From contig NC_088204.1 of the NCBI RefSeq assembly GCF_037126465.1, positions 62,493,807 to 62,557,806 on the forward strand: a stretch of DNA of 64,000 nt, written 5' to 3'. The notes beneath the pieces were generated by a model, which made no database searches, was not told the origin of the DNA, and saw nothing but the letters and a program-made list of their open reading frames with translations. The stretch's first letter is position 1, and each line of letters opens with the position of its first letter. The DNA comes from Ornithodoros turicata (taxonomy: Eukaryota; Arthropoda; Arachnida; Ixodida; Argasidae). This document shows, piece after piece, positions 20,641 to 31,754 of this stretch. The position numbers and the translations under genes were made by a program.

Positions 20641-21962
20641 TCTATTTACCAGGCTGGATAGCGGATGGGTGAGGGTATCGTGGGAAAGGGTACGCCATCC
20701 GACCGACATATTGCGGTGCTCAAAAGAGCGATTACAGCCCATAGGAATGCATGTAAGCCGTAAAATGTTTTGCTGTTTGTGAGCCTTTCCCTTGCTGCTT
20801 CGCAAAAATTTTGCCACGGGTCGCTGAAGAAATCCTTCCCTACGTTTTTTGTGTGAAATACTGTCACGTACATGTTATGTCCTCTCTCTTTTGTACTCGT
20901 GTGAGCGCGTGTCGTTCTAATTTTGTACTTTGGATTTCTATTATGTGATTTGCTGGTTTTGTGTGGTGTTGCATTTGTTGTGTTACGTTTCCTTTCAATT
21001 CCTTTCCTTTCCGTTATTTCCATTCAATAAATATATCCCCCCCCCCTTTGTGGTCTGTCAGCGTGTGCGCGTGTTGCTTCTCGTGTTTCTCCAATTTCCT
21101 TGCTGCTCGGGGGTCTGGAACGCTAGGTAAGGCTGGTATTCACAGAATTGCGTCGTGGTATTCAGCAATGTTTTGTACGTTTGTTTATGAAGCTACCTTA
21201 ATACGCTTTAAGAAACCGAAATAATCGAATAAGAATACCGAAATAAGATTTCGTCTTGACGGATAAAACGAGGTTCTGCGTTGGAGGATTAGCCCTTTAC
21301 CCCTATATTGACGCGAATTGTTTTTCAGTTGTTATACGGGCCCTGCCTTCTGAGAACACGTGCATGGTTCCGTGTGCAACGCGTCTTTTCTTTCGCTTGG
21401 TTAACGGTCACTTTGGCGTCTGGCGTCTCATGGTCTGACATCATGCACGGTCTGCAAATCTATGTTCTCACATTTTGGGCTGGGTGTCTGTAGTTTTTTG
21501 AAATTCATGTTTTATTTGTGTCAAACGTATGACAGGAAGAAATGGCATCGAACGAGACAATATCCTATGACGTAGTGGGCAAGGCACGCGGACGCTGCTT
21601 GAACAGTTGTCATTCTCCAAGCTATCTCCGCGCTACAAATTCATATGCGTACGCCCATAGTCCACCCTGCTGGTGCCTTATGCGTGATGGTCATCTACGA
21701 GCAGACCATTTTGTTATAGGTGAGACTGTTTTCGCTCTCGTCTTTCTCGGATGTGCGTTTCTCGCCGTTGAAGCATCTGTGTTAACGATTCCTCACTCCG
21801 TTTTTGTATTAGGAGTTCTTATGATTATTATTGATTATAGCGCAGCAGGATGTTTTGACAGGAAGCAAATGGATTTTTGTGACTTGTAAAAAGCGGTCAC
21901 GATTTTCGATAATGTGGTTCAGGTGGTGGTGGTGCTGCAGCAAAACACGTGCGCAGAGCTGA
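20641..21962. other. Spacer, possible retroelement tail at 20.9-21.05 kb
   Basis: A pyrimidine-rich stretch ending CAATAAATATATCCCCCC (about 21025-21048) resembles the tails of the I-type LINE 3' ends elsewhere in the window. The 115-codon plus-strand frame at 21542-21889 has no recognised motif. Confidence 0.4.
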
Positions 21963-22672
21963 AATTATTTATGCGCTTAACAATACTCAGTTGCATGTTA
22001 TTTTAACGGACTAGAATGTTTTCAGTATAGTAGTGTCGATACGATACGAGATGGTGTCGGCCGTCCGCGGCTGCTTCCTCCGGCTGTTTTTGTAAATTTC
22101 ACTGCGCAGTTATAATACACCGCACAGCGAAAATATTTGGTATGGGGACTCCTGATGGGCATCGGTTCTTTTTAAGTCCATCTAACGTTTATGGCTATTT
22201 CATGTAAGCGGCCTCTGCCCAGATGGACTCAGGTCTGGCAAAGGGCACCTTATCGGCATGATTTATTTCGGTGTTACCATATCTACGAGATTAGGTTTCC
22301 CATTTAAACACTAGAAACAGCATCAGTCCCGCGGTATATACTGCTGCACAGACACGTGCACCCATTTGATAATACCTTAGAGCACATGAATGAGATGATA
22401 AAATGATTTACGCGACTAACAAAATTCAGTTGAATGTGAATTAAAGGACGAGAAAATTTTCACATTTGTATGTTTCGCAGTTCATGTTACGTCTGTGACC
22501 ATTTCATGTAGGAGGTCTCTGTGGAGAGGACACAGGTGTAGCGAAGAACACCTTATCCGCATCATTTATTATGGCACTGGCATATTTTCGATATTAGGTT
22601 TCTCATTCAGAAACAGTATCATATCTTTGGAACCTACTGTTGAACAGACATGCGTAGCCATTTGACAATAAA
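21963..22672. repeat. Diverged tandem duplication (~270-410 bp units)
   Basis: TTATGCGCTTAACAATACTC...GTTGCATGT at 21968 recurs as TTACGCGACTAACAAAATTC...GTTGAATGT at 22407. Later landmarks GGCTATTTCATGTAAG/GACCATTTCATGTAGG, ATTAGGTTTC and CAGACA..TG....CCATTTGA also recur. Unit 1 is longer because of an internal extra segment around 22030-22190. It is non-coding. Confidence 0.7.
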
Positions 22673-22802
22673 CTTCTATTTCCAGCATCCCCAGGAACAG
22701 GACACGCTCTTCGTAGTCATGCTGCACTGCATAATACGCCGCATGCACCCTCGTTGCTCGATAAATGCAACGTCTGAATACACTGAAGTATACTTCAGTT
22801 GT

Positions 22803-22873
22803 TATAGGGTGATTTCACGCCGGAGCAGGCAGGGTGGTCCGGTCGACCTCTTCATTTTTTTTTTCCTTTCAAA
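22803..22873 (+). repeat. Dispersed repeat end, plus orientation
   Basis: TATAGGGTGATTTCACGCCG, then GCAGGCAGGGTGGTCCGGTC, a T-rich run and TTTCAAACATAC. The same order recurs inverted at 29450-29525. This is probably one end of a DNA transposon family. GGTGTCCCAGAAAACC just after it (22879) resembles another transposon tip. Confidence 0.6.
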
Positions 22874-23207
22874 CATACGCGGTGTCCCAGAAAACCTGTA
22901 ATTGAGTTCTAATAAAAAACTACTCCACCTAGAATCATGCAGTCACCGGCATTTGTTCTTACTAGGTTTTTGCCACCTCCTGATGTGCATGTCAAGTTTA
23001 AATATGTAAATTTTTGCGAAGTGAACTCTGAAATTTGGGAAGTAAAGGCCACTTTTTTTTACCCCACCAACATGAAGGGCACGCCGCATTTACTCAACTT
23101 CATGACAATTGACAGCGATATTCAGGATCTATCCTACCGGGAAAAATAGCTGAACATCATGCTTCTCGTGGCACTTGAGTGTAACACGCGAGGACTTTCA
23201 GCGCAGT
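22874..23207. other. Spacer between repeat end and hAT-like copy 2
   Basis: AT-rich, with a 70-codon frame without recognised motifs. Confidence 0.45.
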
Positions 23208-24220
23208 CAGGGTGTCGAACCGAAACGTTTTTCCTTCCGGTTTTCGTTCCGGTTACATCATAAACGATCCGGTACCGGTTCTGTTCCGGAGCAAAAAAAA
23301 AAAAAAAATAACGGTTCATACCGGTTCTAACCGGCTCCGCTTCTGCTGGGAATATTCATCCCCAGAAAAAAAAATCAATGTTACAAAATGTAAGCCCGTT
23401 TATCCCGCACACATATTATTTAACATTAATAGACAGCTGTGAAATTGGTAGCTCCTGGTTCCTGTAGGTTACTGTCTGTTCAAATAGGCTTTTTACTTTC
23501 TTGCTTTTCATGCTTGAAGCACATGCTACAAACGGACTTGTTTGTCGTGATGTCATACGTAAAGTACTTTCTTGCTGGGTTGGAGCGATCGCGTCCCATC
23601 CGAATGTCTGTTGCAACTGTCTAGCCAGCAAGCACCACCGCACGAGTACGACGCAAATCGAGAAACAGCTTCACTCACAAACGCGCTCGACGGCTCCGTT
23701 TTATTTTCTTCGTGTCCTGTCCACAAAAAAGTTCCCACTTCGCACGGGCTTGCCCTCGCGTATACGTAAATGTATTCAACTTAGCTGCTCTCAAACAAGG
23801 GACGCGTTGCGCGACATTACCGATAGAGAAGCCGTTATGCAGCCCCCTTGGATCGCTGTTTAGCTGAGGAGAGTTTGGGGGGTCAAATTAAAACGAACGC
23901 TACGGCACGTTGCTAGAGAGTCACATGTACCTCTAAGTCTGTGTGCGTGCGCGAACGATAAACCGTTACAATGGGATCCTAAGGGTCATAGTATACCGTC
24001 ATCCGTAACCCTCCTATAGTATCTATGACATGACTTCGGAGCACACGACGTCTGTTTCATTCACCTATCCGTAGTCCAAACCGGCGAAGTTTTTTCTTGG
24101 ACCGAAAACCGTTAAATATATTTTTCGGTTTGTATACGGTTTTGATTTCTTTCCGGTTCGCACTAAAATAGCGTTTTTTTCGGGTTTCGGTTCCGGTTTT
24201 CGGTTCGCTCCGACACCCTG
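23208..24220 (-). mobile_element. hAT-like ~1 kb element, copy 2, with target duplication
   Basis: The ends are CAGGGTGTCGAACCGAAACG and CGGTTCGCTCCGACACCCTG. The octamers outside (AGCGCAGT at 23200-23207, AGCGCGGT at 24221-24228) match at seven of eight bases, giving a hAT-type 8 bp target duplication. The sequence is the inverted homologue of 17277-18285. A minus-strand frame at 23643-23416 keeps the phrase KSLFEQTVTYRNQELPISQL also found in copy 1. The shared frame suggests descent from a real hAT exon. No catalytic region is present. Confidence 0.85.
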
Positions 24221-24654
24221 AGCGCGGTCGCTGTCAGTCCGACGAAAGGAGTGTGAAAACCCAGCCGAGAGTGATAGTAGAAAAAGTGACAGTTTCTGAA
24301 ATTGGGAGAGGGCAGGTATGGTCCCAGCCAAAGCAGGATGCGATAAGCTGTGTCTGCGTTATCCCTCTCTACCATTCCGTTGAGGGCAAGGTTTGAAACC
24401 TCCTTTCGTGGAACTGACAATAATTTCGCTGAAAATTCGTCGCGCGGCATCCTCTGCGAGCTCCGTAGAGCATGATTTTCGGCAATTTTTTTCCGATACT
24501 ATAGCTCCTCAGTATTCCTGTCAATTATCATTAATTTGAGGAAATTCTGCACGCTCTTCACATTGGTGCGGTAGAAAAGTGATCTTTACTTGGCAAATTT
24601 CCGTGTTTAGTTCGCAAAAATTTACATAATTAAACTTAGGTTACGCGACATTCA
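24221..24654. other. Spacer, no gene recognised
   Basis: A minus-strand frame of about 95 codons shows no known motif. Confidence 0.45.
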
Positions 24655-24826
24655 CATGAGGAGGTGGCAATAAGCTGAAACTGGATATCTGAGTGACAAA
24701 ATTAACATTGATGTCAATTGCGAATTTATTTCGTATGCGGACGATACAGATGTGTTTTTCAGTGGGTCTGACATTGATGTAATAGCCACTACTGCTAACG
24801 AGATGCTTTGCAACTTGGAAAAAATG
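24655..24826 (+). pseudogene. LINE reverse transcriptase fragment (part 1, YADD box)
   Basis: Plus-strand translation gives FISYADDTDVFFSG, the catalytic YADD box of a non-LTR reverse transcriptase, followed by ANEMLCNLEKM. The frame is cut at 24826 by the Penelope-like foldback and resumes at 27691. The 12-15 bp TTGGAAAAAATG-like duplication on both sides marks the insertion. The element is 5'-truncated near 24655. Confidence 0.75.
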
Positions 24827-24951
24827 AATGGTAGAAGTGCAAGGGCGCAGGCGAGTTGATACATTGTAAAACGACGATAAAAACCAGAGACACGGAACCG
24901 AAAAAGACAACACGACACGTTCTCAGACTCAGCAACCCATTTAATAACAGC

Positions 24952-25260
24952 CTACACTCCCAATAATCTCGTGATAGGTGGAAAGGGGGAAACAGAGGGA
25001 ACACTAACACAATTGCCCCGTGACTTAATCTCTTTGTATTCAGCTAAGAGTTGCCCAAACGGGTCACGCATTTTTTTCAGTACAATGGTCTCTTGGAAAA
25101 GCGGGAAACAAATGTGACAATCTCTCATGTATTCGACCAATTCAGAATTTCCTGAAAGGCTGACTGCATTCCTTTTATGCTCTAAGAGTGTAATGTTTAA
25201 GCACCTACCAGACTGTCCTACGTAGCAAAAAACACATGCAAAAGGAATATAATACACAAC
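24952..25260 (-). pseudogene. GIY-YIG endonuclease fragment, left arm
   Basis: Minus-strand translation starts YYIPFACVFCYVGQSGRC, with the YYI and YVG halves of the GIY-YIG signature about ten residues apart. LLEHKRNAV follows, then a ~55-residue tail ending near PITRLLGV. This is the layout of the Penelope-type endonuclease end. The expected upstream RT is absent. Confidence 0.7.
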
Positions 25261-25439
25261 GCCTACGACGCACTCAACAAAGCGGGTCTTGTGAGAAATA
25301 CGGCAAACTGACTTATCAGAACTTATCAGAACTACGTAGGACAGTCAGGTAGATGTTTAAACATTATCTCTCAAGTGTTCGACCAATTCAGAATTTCCTG
25401 GAAGGCTATCTTCATTCCTTTTATGCTCTAAGAGCAGAG

Positions 25440-26005
25440 CTCGGCATTTTGACTCACGATAACTTACGATCACAATCATTTGATATAGTGTGCGCCCATT
25501 TCAGTCGCACGCGTAATCAGTGGTGGCTGCTATGGTGTCCTTCATCCCATACTCACAGGGAAACTATTTGCAGCGCCGGTGGGATAGTGTACAAACTCTG
25601 CCGGGGATCGCTTGTTATCGCAGGCTACCATGCTACGAGAAAAAAACAGTGACACAGGTGATTGCCGTAACACGATCGCGATATTATAAAGCGTGATCAT
25701 GGGGCATTACTAGTGCATTCCTGCGATAACGATAACACACGTGCCACCCCGCAGCGTCAGCGGCTGACGCTGTGTCATCTCTGATATGATACAGGAGGAG
25801 CGGTTTGTGAGAGAAAACAGCGATTTTATTTTGGGGGGAGAGAGTGTATGTTGTCATAAATAGGGACAGTCTGTTGGTTTTAAATTCTGGCGTAGATGGG
25901 TTACAATAAGAGCGGGCCTCCAGTCCTGGCCACAGGAACAACAACAACACAAAAAAAGAAACGACAAAAACGAAAATACTTATAATAATAATTGGTGGGT
26001 CTTTC
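25440..26005. other. Left part of the non-arm middle of the foldback
   Basis: No gene recognised. It includes a perfect GCGTCAGCGGCTGACGC palindrome near 25756. Confidence 0.45.
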
Positions 26006-26275
26006 ATTATTATTATTATTACTAAGCGTTTACGTCACGAGGCAGCTGAGATCATGAGCGGCGCCACGGCGGTCGGTCTGAAGATTGCTTTTGCCCCCCT
26101 GAGGGTCACCTGTGATGAAGGCTCACCACACGGCACTCCTTATATAACGCCCCTCGCGGAAGACGGGCGTTTCTAACCAGCTTGTACCAAACTACAAAGT
26201 TCCTCGGCCGGATTCGACCCCGCGATCTTGTGATCATAAGCGAACACGCTACACCGATGAGCCGCTGAGGCCGGT
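26006..26275 (-). mobile_element. tRNA-derived SINE with (ATT)n tail
   Basis: Minus strand. A tRNA-like head GGCTCATCGGTGTAGCGTG...TTCGCTTATGATCACAAGAT lies at about 26275-26225, followed by a B-box-like GGGTCGAATCC (plus-strand about 26211-26221). The body reads towards lower coordinates and ends in AAT repeats (plus-strand ATTATTATTATTATT at about 26008). Head and body differ from the SINEs at 12.2 and 20.0 kb, so this is a second SINE family. The anticodon-arm likeness is why it could be mistaken for a tRNA gene. Confidence 0.7.
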
Positions 26276-26348
26276 AACGACCAAAACGTGTGCAATGTAG
26301 AACGACGTTTCATGTAGCAAAGTACAAGACATTAGAGAGTTTAGTGCA

Positions 26349-26476
26349 TTATACGCTATCGCCCTTGCGTACGTAAGGGATAGCGTTGGCGGTTTTGGGC
26401 ACGCGAAATACATAGAGTTTCGCGCAGTGCACAGAACCATCATGCTGTCCCTTACGTACGCAAAAACGATAGCGTA
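26349..26476. mobile_element. Small MITE with TACGCTATCG ends
   Basis: TACGCTATCGCCCTTGCGTA continuing CGTAAGGGATAGC at the left is matched inverted at the right by CTGTCCCTTACGTACGCAAA continuing AACGATAGCGTA. About 128 bp, non-coding. Confidence 0.7.
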
Positions 26477-27254
26477 ACAATACCATGTGCCACGGCTTTG
26501 TCGCCCGCTCCGGAAATGCTGTTCTTCAAACGCTTAATAGCGATTTGCATTCCGCAAGGGACATACAGGGGAGTTTGTGCACATGCAAACTAGTGTTCTG
26601 CAAACAGGACAAATTGTGATTTTCTTGAAGGCCTGATGGAGGCCGTTATAATAAGAACGTGAGGCTACATAGCAATGTAGATCTAACGAAGAACCAATTG
26701 TACCCGCAGTACAACAAATGCGCATAGGCATCGATATGGGATACAATACAGAAGAATCGGCCATACCACGAAAAAAAGAAAAGAGAGAGAAAAGAAAGGA
26801 AAAGAAGACAAGGAAAGTAAGCCCGAGTTGTTTCAATTTCAAGCAAAGAGCACTGACCTTCAAAGCATCGCAGCTTGTGATGGCGCACTCACGAAATCAT
26901 TACATGAAGCGCGCCATCATGTAGTCCGGTTGTATTGCGATTGCGCTTTCGCACCGCCGTGGGGCGCCACAGTGTGATCGCACAGTCGGACACGCGAGAT
27001 AAGATGACAGCTGTGCGCAACCGTAAGAACTTCCCACCTCATTCATGTTCCATCAACCTTGTTTAAGATAATCTCAAGTCCCTTGTCTAAATGATTACAA
27101 TCTCGTCAGACTCTTCGCTTCGGTGATTGTGATTGTGTATATCGCGATTTATTGCACTCATGAGTTCTTTTGCCGAGGTCTGTCTAAGAGTCTAATGTTT
27201 AAGCATCTACCAGACTGTCCTACGTAGTTGTGATAAGTTCTGATAAGTCAGTTT

Positions 27255-27600
27255 GCCGTATTTCTCGCAAGACCCGCTTTGTTGAGTGCGCCGTAGGCGT
27301 TGTGTATTATATTCCTTTCGCATGTGGTTTTTGCTACGTAGGACAGTCTGGTAGATGCTTAAACATTAGACTCTTAAAGGAATGCAGACAGCCTTTCAGG
27401 AAATTCTGGATTGGTCGAACACTTGAAATGTTGCCACAATTTTCCAAGAGACCATTGTATTGAAAAAGGTCTCTTAAGAAAAAAAAAAAAGAACTCTTAG
27501 CTGAATACAGAGAGATTAAGTCACGAGGCAATTGTGTTAGTGTTCCGTCTGTTTCCCCCTTTCCACCCACCGGGAGGTTATTGGGAGTGTAGGCTGTCAT
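27255..27600 (+). pseudogene. GIY-YIG endonuclease fragment, right arm
   Basis: Plus-strand counterpart of the left-arm fragment: VVYYIPFACGFCYVGQSG then RCLNIRLL, followed by a frame change. The shared ~55-residue tail can still be followed to VPSVSPFPPTG-like sequence at about 27540-27590. It is broken and lacks an RT. Confidence 0.7.
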
Positions 27601-27690
27601 TAAATGGGTTGCTATGTCTGAGAACGTGTCATGTTGTCTTTTTTCTGTTCCTTGTCTCCGGTTTTTATCGCCGTTTTGGAAAAAAAAATG

Positions 27691-28605
27691 TAAATTTAAA
27701 CGCTTTAGGCACTAATAGTAGTAAAACTAAAGCAGTCATATTTCGACCAAAAAAAAAAAGAGTGTTAGTCGAAATAAAGGTATAGTATATCCTAATGCTC
27801 CTCTTGATATTGTGAAATCCATCAAATGTTTCGCTGTGATCTTTAACGAACAGTTGCTATGGGATCGACACATCGAATACGTTCAGAATAAACTGTGCAA
27901 AATATTAGGTATCAGCGCAAGGCATAGACACGCGTTTCCTTTTCGAATGAAGCTACTACTACAGTATACCGTTTAGTGTTTATGTCTCCCCTAAACTACT
28001 GCCATTTACTCTGAGATACGACAACTAAAAGTAATCTGAATAGGCTTTTAGTAATGTAAAATAAGATAATTCGTACCGTGGCCAATATTGGTTATTGTGA
28101 CTCTGTGAAAGCATATTTATAAGCATAAGTGTATTAAATCGATATCGCTTAATATATATGTACAAAAAAGCCTAAATTTTCTTATCTATTTACATTACAG
28201 GCAAATGATTTCCCTTAATGTTCAGCAAAAATAAAAATGGAAGCTTCCGCGTTTACTTACAAATTATGGTCAGCAATCACTCTCATACAGTCTAGCTTTT
28301 ATTTCAAATAGATGCTTTGAACACGGCACTGAAGTTGAGCCATCTCATTTTCTCGGGTTGCAGTCACCCCTGGAATTGCGATAGTGTGTTTTATATTTAT
28401 TTTATCATAGGTGTAGTATGTATGATTACTGGGCATTGTTTTCTTGTTATTGTGCTAGCTTGAAGCCTAAACTTTGGCATTGTTTCTGATTGTGCTAGTT
28501 CCAAGTGTAAGCTTTGGAGATGGGAACCTGTGAAGCTACACTACAGCTTTTTTTTTCATCTCCGCATCCTAAGGATGAAATACAACTGAATTGAATTGAA
28601 TTGAA
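27691..28605 (+). pseudogene. LINE reverse transcriptase fragment (part 2) and 3' end
   Basis: The frame resumes with NALGTNSSKTKAVIFRPKKK, then with breaks IVKSIKCFAVIFNEQLLWD and HIEYVQNKLCKILG, the thumb region of a CR1/L2/Jockey-type RT (compare KSVKVLGVYFSANLSWDAH in the LINE at 60.4 kb). Stops and frame changes follow. After an AT-rich 3' UTR the element ends near CTGAATTGAATTGAATTGAA, a short microsatellite-like tail as in CR1/L2 LINEs rather than long poly(A). Confidence 0.75.
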
Positions 28606-28606
28606 T

Positions 28607-29102
28607 CATTGCATTCGTCTCGAAATGCCCTTTCTTCGCATAGCGAGTACATCGTATTGCAAATCACGGCAACGCCCCCAACAGTCTTTTTGTGAAGCGT
28701 GTCTACTGAATGTGCGTAAATTTGACAGCGCGCATCCCATATATTCCCACTCGTGGCATTGTTCATTTTACGAACAAACGTTCTTCATGGTGACTCAAAA
28801 CTGCACATAAAAAAAATGCTTCAGAGATGGTCGAAGTTACGTTGCGAACGCCGTTGAGTTACGAACGTAACGTCGACCATCTCTGAAGCAATTGTCTTTG
28901 TATGTGCTGTTTTGAGTGGCCATGATGAACGTTTGTGAGTAAAACGAACGATGTCACGAGTGGGGTATATGTGATGCGCGCTGTCGAATTTATGCATTTT
29001 CTGTAGACACCCCTCACAAAAAGACTGTTGGGGGCATTGCCCTAATTCACAATACGATGTACTAGCTATGCGAAGAAAGGGCATTTCGAGACGAACAGAA
29101 TG
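28607..29102. mobile_element. Palindromic ~0.5 kb element
   Basis: Arms of about 225 bp pair from GCATTCGTCTCGAAATGCCC (left) and GGGCATTTCGAGACGAACAG (right) inward to a short loop at about 28845-28865. The innermost part, TGCTTCAGAGATGGTCGA, is matched by TCGACCATCTCTGAAGCA. Arms differ by scattered substitutions. It is non-coding and sits directly at the (GAATT)n tail of the LINE. Class unknown. Confidence 0.85.
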
Positions 29103-29449
29103 ATGGAGATTACTTTCGGGTATCACAATTGGGGGACGAGTTGTGAGGTTCTCAAAACGTACCATATTTTATAAAGGATGCAAATTTTGCGATTTGTTAT
29201 CGTCTCAAAGCAAACCTTAGGACCTTCAGAACTTAGGATGCAATGCTACGCACCCCAGACAATACGTGAAAAAAAAAAAAAAAAATCAGCTGAATATGTC
29301 AAATAGTTATGACGATACATGGCGTCAAACTGCGCAGGAAGCGCAATGGTCGAAATGGCAACATGGTGAATGATAATTCATTAAAAAATAACCACCAATT
29401 ATTTTCAACTACCTTCAGCGCCAATATGCCTCCTAGGGACGAGGCTTTA

Positions 29450-29525
29450 ATGTATGTTTGAAAAAGAAAGAAAGAAAAGAGATCAACCGGACCACCCTGC
29501 CTGATCCGGCGTGAAATCACCTTAT
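29450..29525 (-). repeat. Dispersed repeat end, minus orientation
   Basis: Inverted homologue of 22803-22873: GTATGTTTGAAAAAG, an A/G-rich run, GACCACCCTGCC and GGCGTGAAATCACCTTATAG. Confidence 0.6.
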
Positions 29526-30559
29526 AGTGATACTTACCCTATAGTCATTATCACCCTATAGTCATAATTAGTTTATGACCTGTCTGTTGTGGATTTCTTT
29601 TTGTATATGGCTCATATTGTGTGGCGATGCCTTATACTGTGATGTAACGCTTATTAAATGTTTTTACCATTATAAAGGTAATTTAATCTAATTACTAGCT
29701 CATATAGCAAGTCTACAATTTATATCTTGTTGTGTTGAAGTGTTGTGAAGATGCACAAATGTCATTTCATATTAGTCTAAAATATTGTAGGTATTGTAAT
29801 CTGTTGGTTTATGGGTAGTATGCTGTACTCTTTTTTTATTTATGTTCGGTCACGTGCGCCTTATACCTCATAATTTTCAGGACATAGGTGCAGTATATTA
29901 TAAACACATGTATCTATTATTCTGGGCTCTTTCCTCCAATAAAGTGGACTTATTTGGCGAATTTCTGTTGTATTACGGTTTAGACAGGTGCTATTAACGC
30001 TGTGGGAAATACTTCCAGGTATTCAGATTTTCTGGATTACTAAATGAGATAGTGACGTACGCCGGCAATGATGAGGGGATGAACCTGGTTCAAGTCATGC
30101 ACTCGTGCATCTTGTTTTTCTTTTGACCGCCACAAGAACTCTGGTATATTGCTTGCTTTGCGCAAGGATGTACCTTTTTTATCTGTTATTCACGTGACGG
30201 ATGTGTTTGTATGTGTCATAGGAATTTGCACTGCAGTTCGCCTAGCCATTGTGGCGTACGTGACTGTCAACTGCCACGTCTTTTGGATGAGCATCAAGCT
30301 ATGCCTATACCATGAATATCTTTTAAGCGATAGCATATAAAAGTCAACGGGCTTCCGTGCGTATACATGCTTTGTGCATCGGTTGCAAACAACTCGCTTG
30401 CTCGTGCGGTGCACCTCGCGATTCAAGCACGCTATCGTTAGACGCACCGTCGGAATATCAAAAGTTGCATGGGTCGTTCCCGCAAGGTCGATCGAGAGCG
30501 AGCGATCCTCGCCTACCGACAGTGTCGGTCACGCGCAATCGGTAGCTCGGAATAGGGCC
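29526..30559. other. AT-rich spacer, no gene recognised
   Basis: Only short chance frames. GTAAAAACATTTAATAAGCG-type sequence and scattered AATAAA-like words occur, but no domain or repeat structure I can support. Confidence 0.5.
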
Positions 30560-31665
30560 CCAGGGGAGGAACATCTCGTGTGTAAGCTTCAGAAGTCGTT
30601 GTATGGACTTAAACAGTCTTCGAGGGCATGGAACATCAAAGCCAATCAATTACTACTTGGAGCGGTCCTCATACGGAGCCAGGCAGACCCCTGTTTGTAC
30701 ACCCAAGTAGCGAATAGATCCCGGCTATACGTACTTGTATACGTGGACGACATGTTAATTTGCCATCGAGACAATCCTACCATAACGGGAATTTGGCGTC
30801 AGTTGAATAGGCACTTTGAGCTGAAGGACCTTGGACATGTTTGCCACTACGTTGGTATCGAGATAGAGAGACCACGTCACAACTATTTCCTGCTACATCA
30901 GAAGAACAAAATAGATGCATTGCTGGAGAAATATAACATCGGTACTGCTAAGATCAGCTTCACACCAATGGATCCAGACTATCTGAAGTTTTGCGGGGGA
31001 AGAAGATATACTGCCCAGCAACGATCTGTATCGGAAAGCAGTCGGAGAGTTGCTGTAGCTGAGCACGACGACACGCCCTGATATCGCCTGCGCAACTGGC
31101 ATACTTTGTTGTCGAGTGAGCAATCCGCGTCAGCGAGATTGGGGAGCCGTGAAGAAGCTGTTCATGTACCTGATGCATACTCGGGACTTTAAGCTGACCT
31201 TTAGGTCGACAAAGCTTGGATTTGACAGGACATGTCGACGCAGACCGGGCCGGCAACGTCACTGACCGCAAGTCAACAAGTGGCTACATCATCCTGCTTG
31301 GAGTCAGCCCGGTCACTTGGTCCAGCAGAAAACACTCATCTGTTGCTCTGTCAAGCACCGAAACAGAGTACATTTCCGCGGCTTAGGCTTCACAGGAAGT
31401 TTTGTGGCTGCGTCCATTGTTGGAAGATTTCGGACTAGTCATTGATCAACCAACCCATACCTATGTTCGAGGATAATCAGGGCTGCATTAAGCTTGCCCT
31501 TAGTGAAGGGATCAACGCCAGGACAAAGCACAACGATGTCCGTCACCATCACTTACGTGATCTAGTAGCACGCAACATCATCAACTTTCAGTACCGCGAG
31601 TCAGCTGACAACATCGCGGACGCTTTGACGAAACCTTTACAGAAACCGTCCCGTGCATACGGACT
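30560..31665 (+). pseudogene. Ty1/copia pol remnant (RT end and RNase H)
   Basis: The first frame gives KLQKSLYGLKQSSRAWN and YVLVYVDDMLICH (the YVDD catalytic box), then LKDLGHVCHYVGIEIE, all standard Ty1/copia RT landmarks. Near 30990 the frame shifts. A second segment shows STSGYIILLGVSPVTWSSRK and SSTETEYISAA (RNase H). After an in-frame stop, PMFEDNQGCIKLALSEG and ADNIADALTKPL close the RNase H end. Gag, protease, integrase and LTRs are not seen. It has at least two frame changes and a stop and cannot make an active polyprotein. Confidence 0.9.
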
Positions 31666-31754
31666 GTTGCTGGCTCCCAGGTTTACTGCTTTCTCACACT
31701 ACGCCATTGCTGGTGGGGATGTGGGGTATGAAATACTGAGCCCCTTCACAATAA

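Larger units (their letters stand above)
24827..27675. mobile_element. Penelope-like foldback element inserted in a LINE
   Basis: Two long inverted arms, about 24860-25440 and 27185-27675, flank an unrelated 1.7 kb middle. Outer parts match as GATAAAAACCAGAGACACGG on the left and its counterpart CCTTGTCTCCGGTTTTTATC on the right. Each arm encodes a GIY-YIG endonuclease fragment, the domain found C-terminal to the RT in most Penelope-like elements, and each lacks the RT. Each arm's inner end has a smaller inverted repeat of ~43 bp (in the right arm, CATCTACCAGACTGTCCTAC at 27200 against GTAGGACAGTCTGGTAGATG at 27338). The LINE sequence TTGGAAAAAATG (24815-24826) recurs as TTGGAAAAAAAAATG (27676-27690) and looks like the target duplication. 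Confidence 0.75.

Noticed and set aside
26190..26285. Possible tRNA gene on the minus strand
   Set aside because: The tRNA-like head is imperfect and continues into a SINE body with an (ATT)n tail, so it is a SINE.
30560..31665. Functional copia element
   Set aside because: Frame changes and a stop, with no gag, integrase or LTRs.
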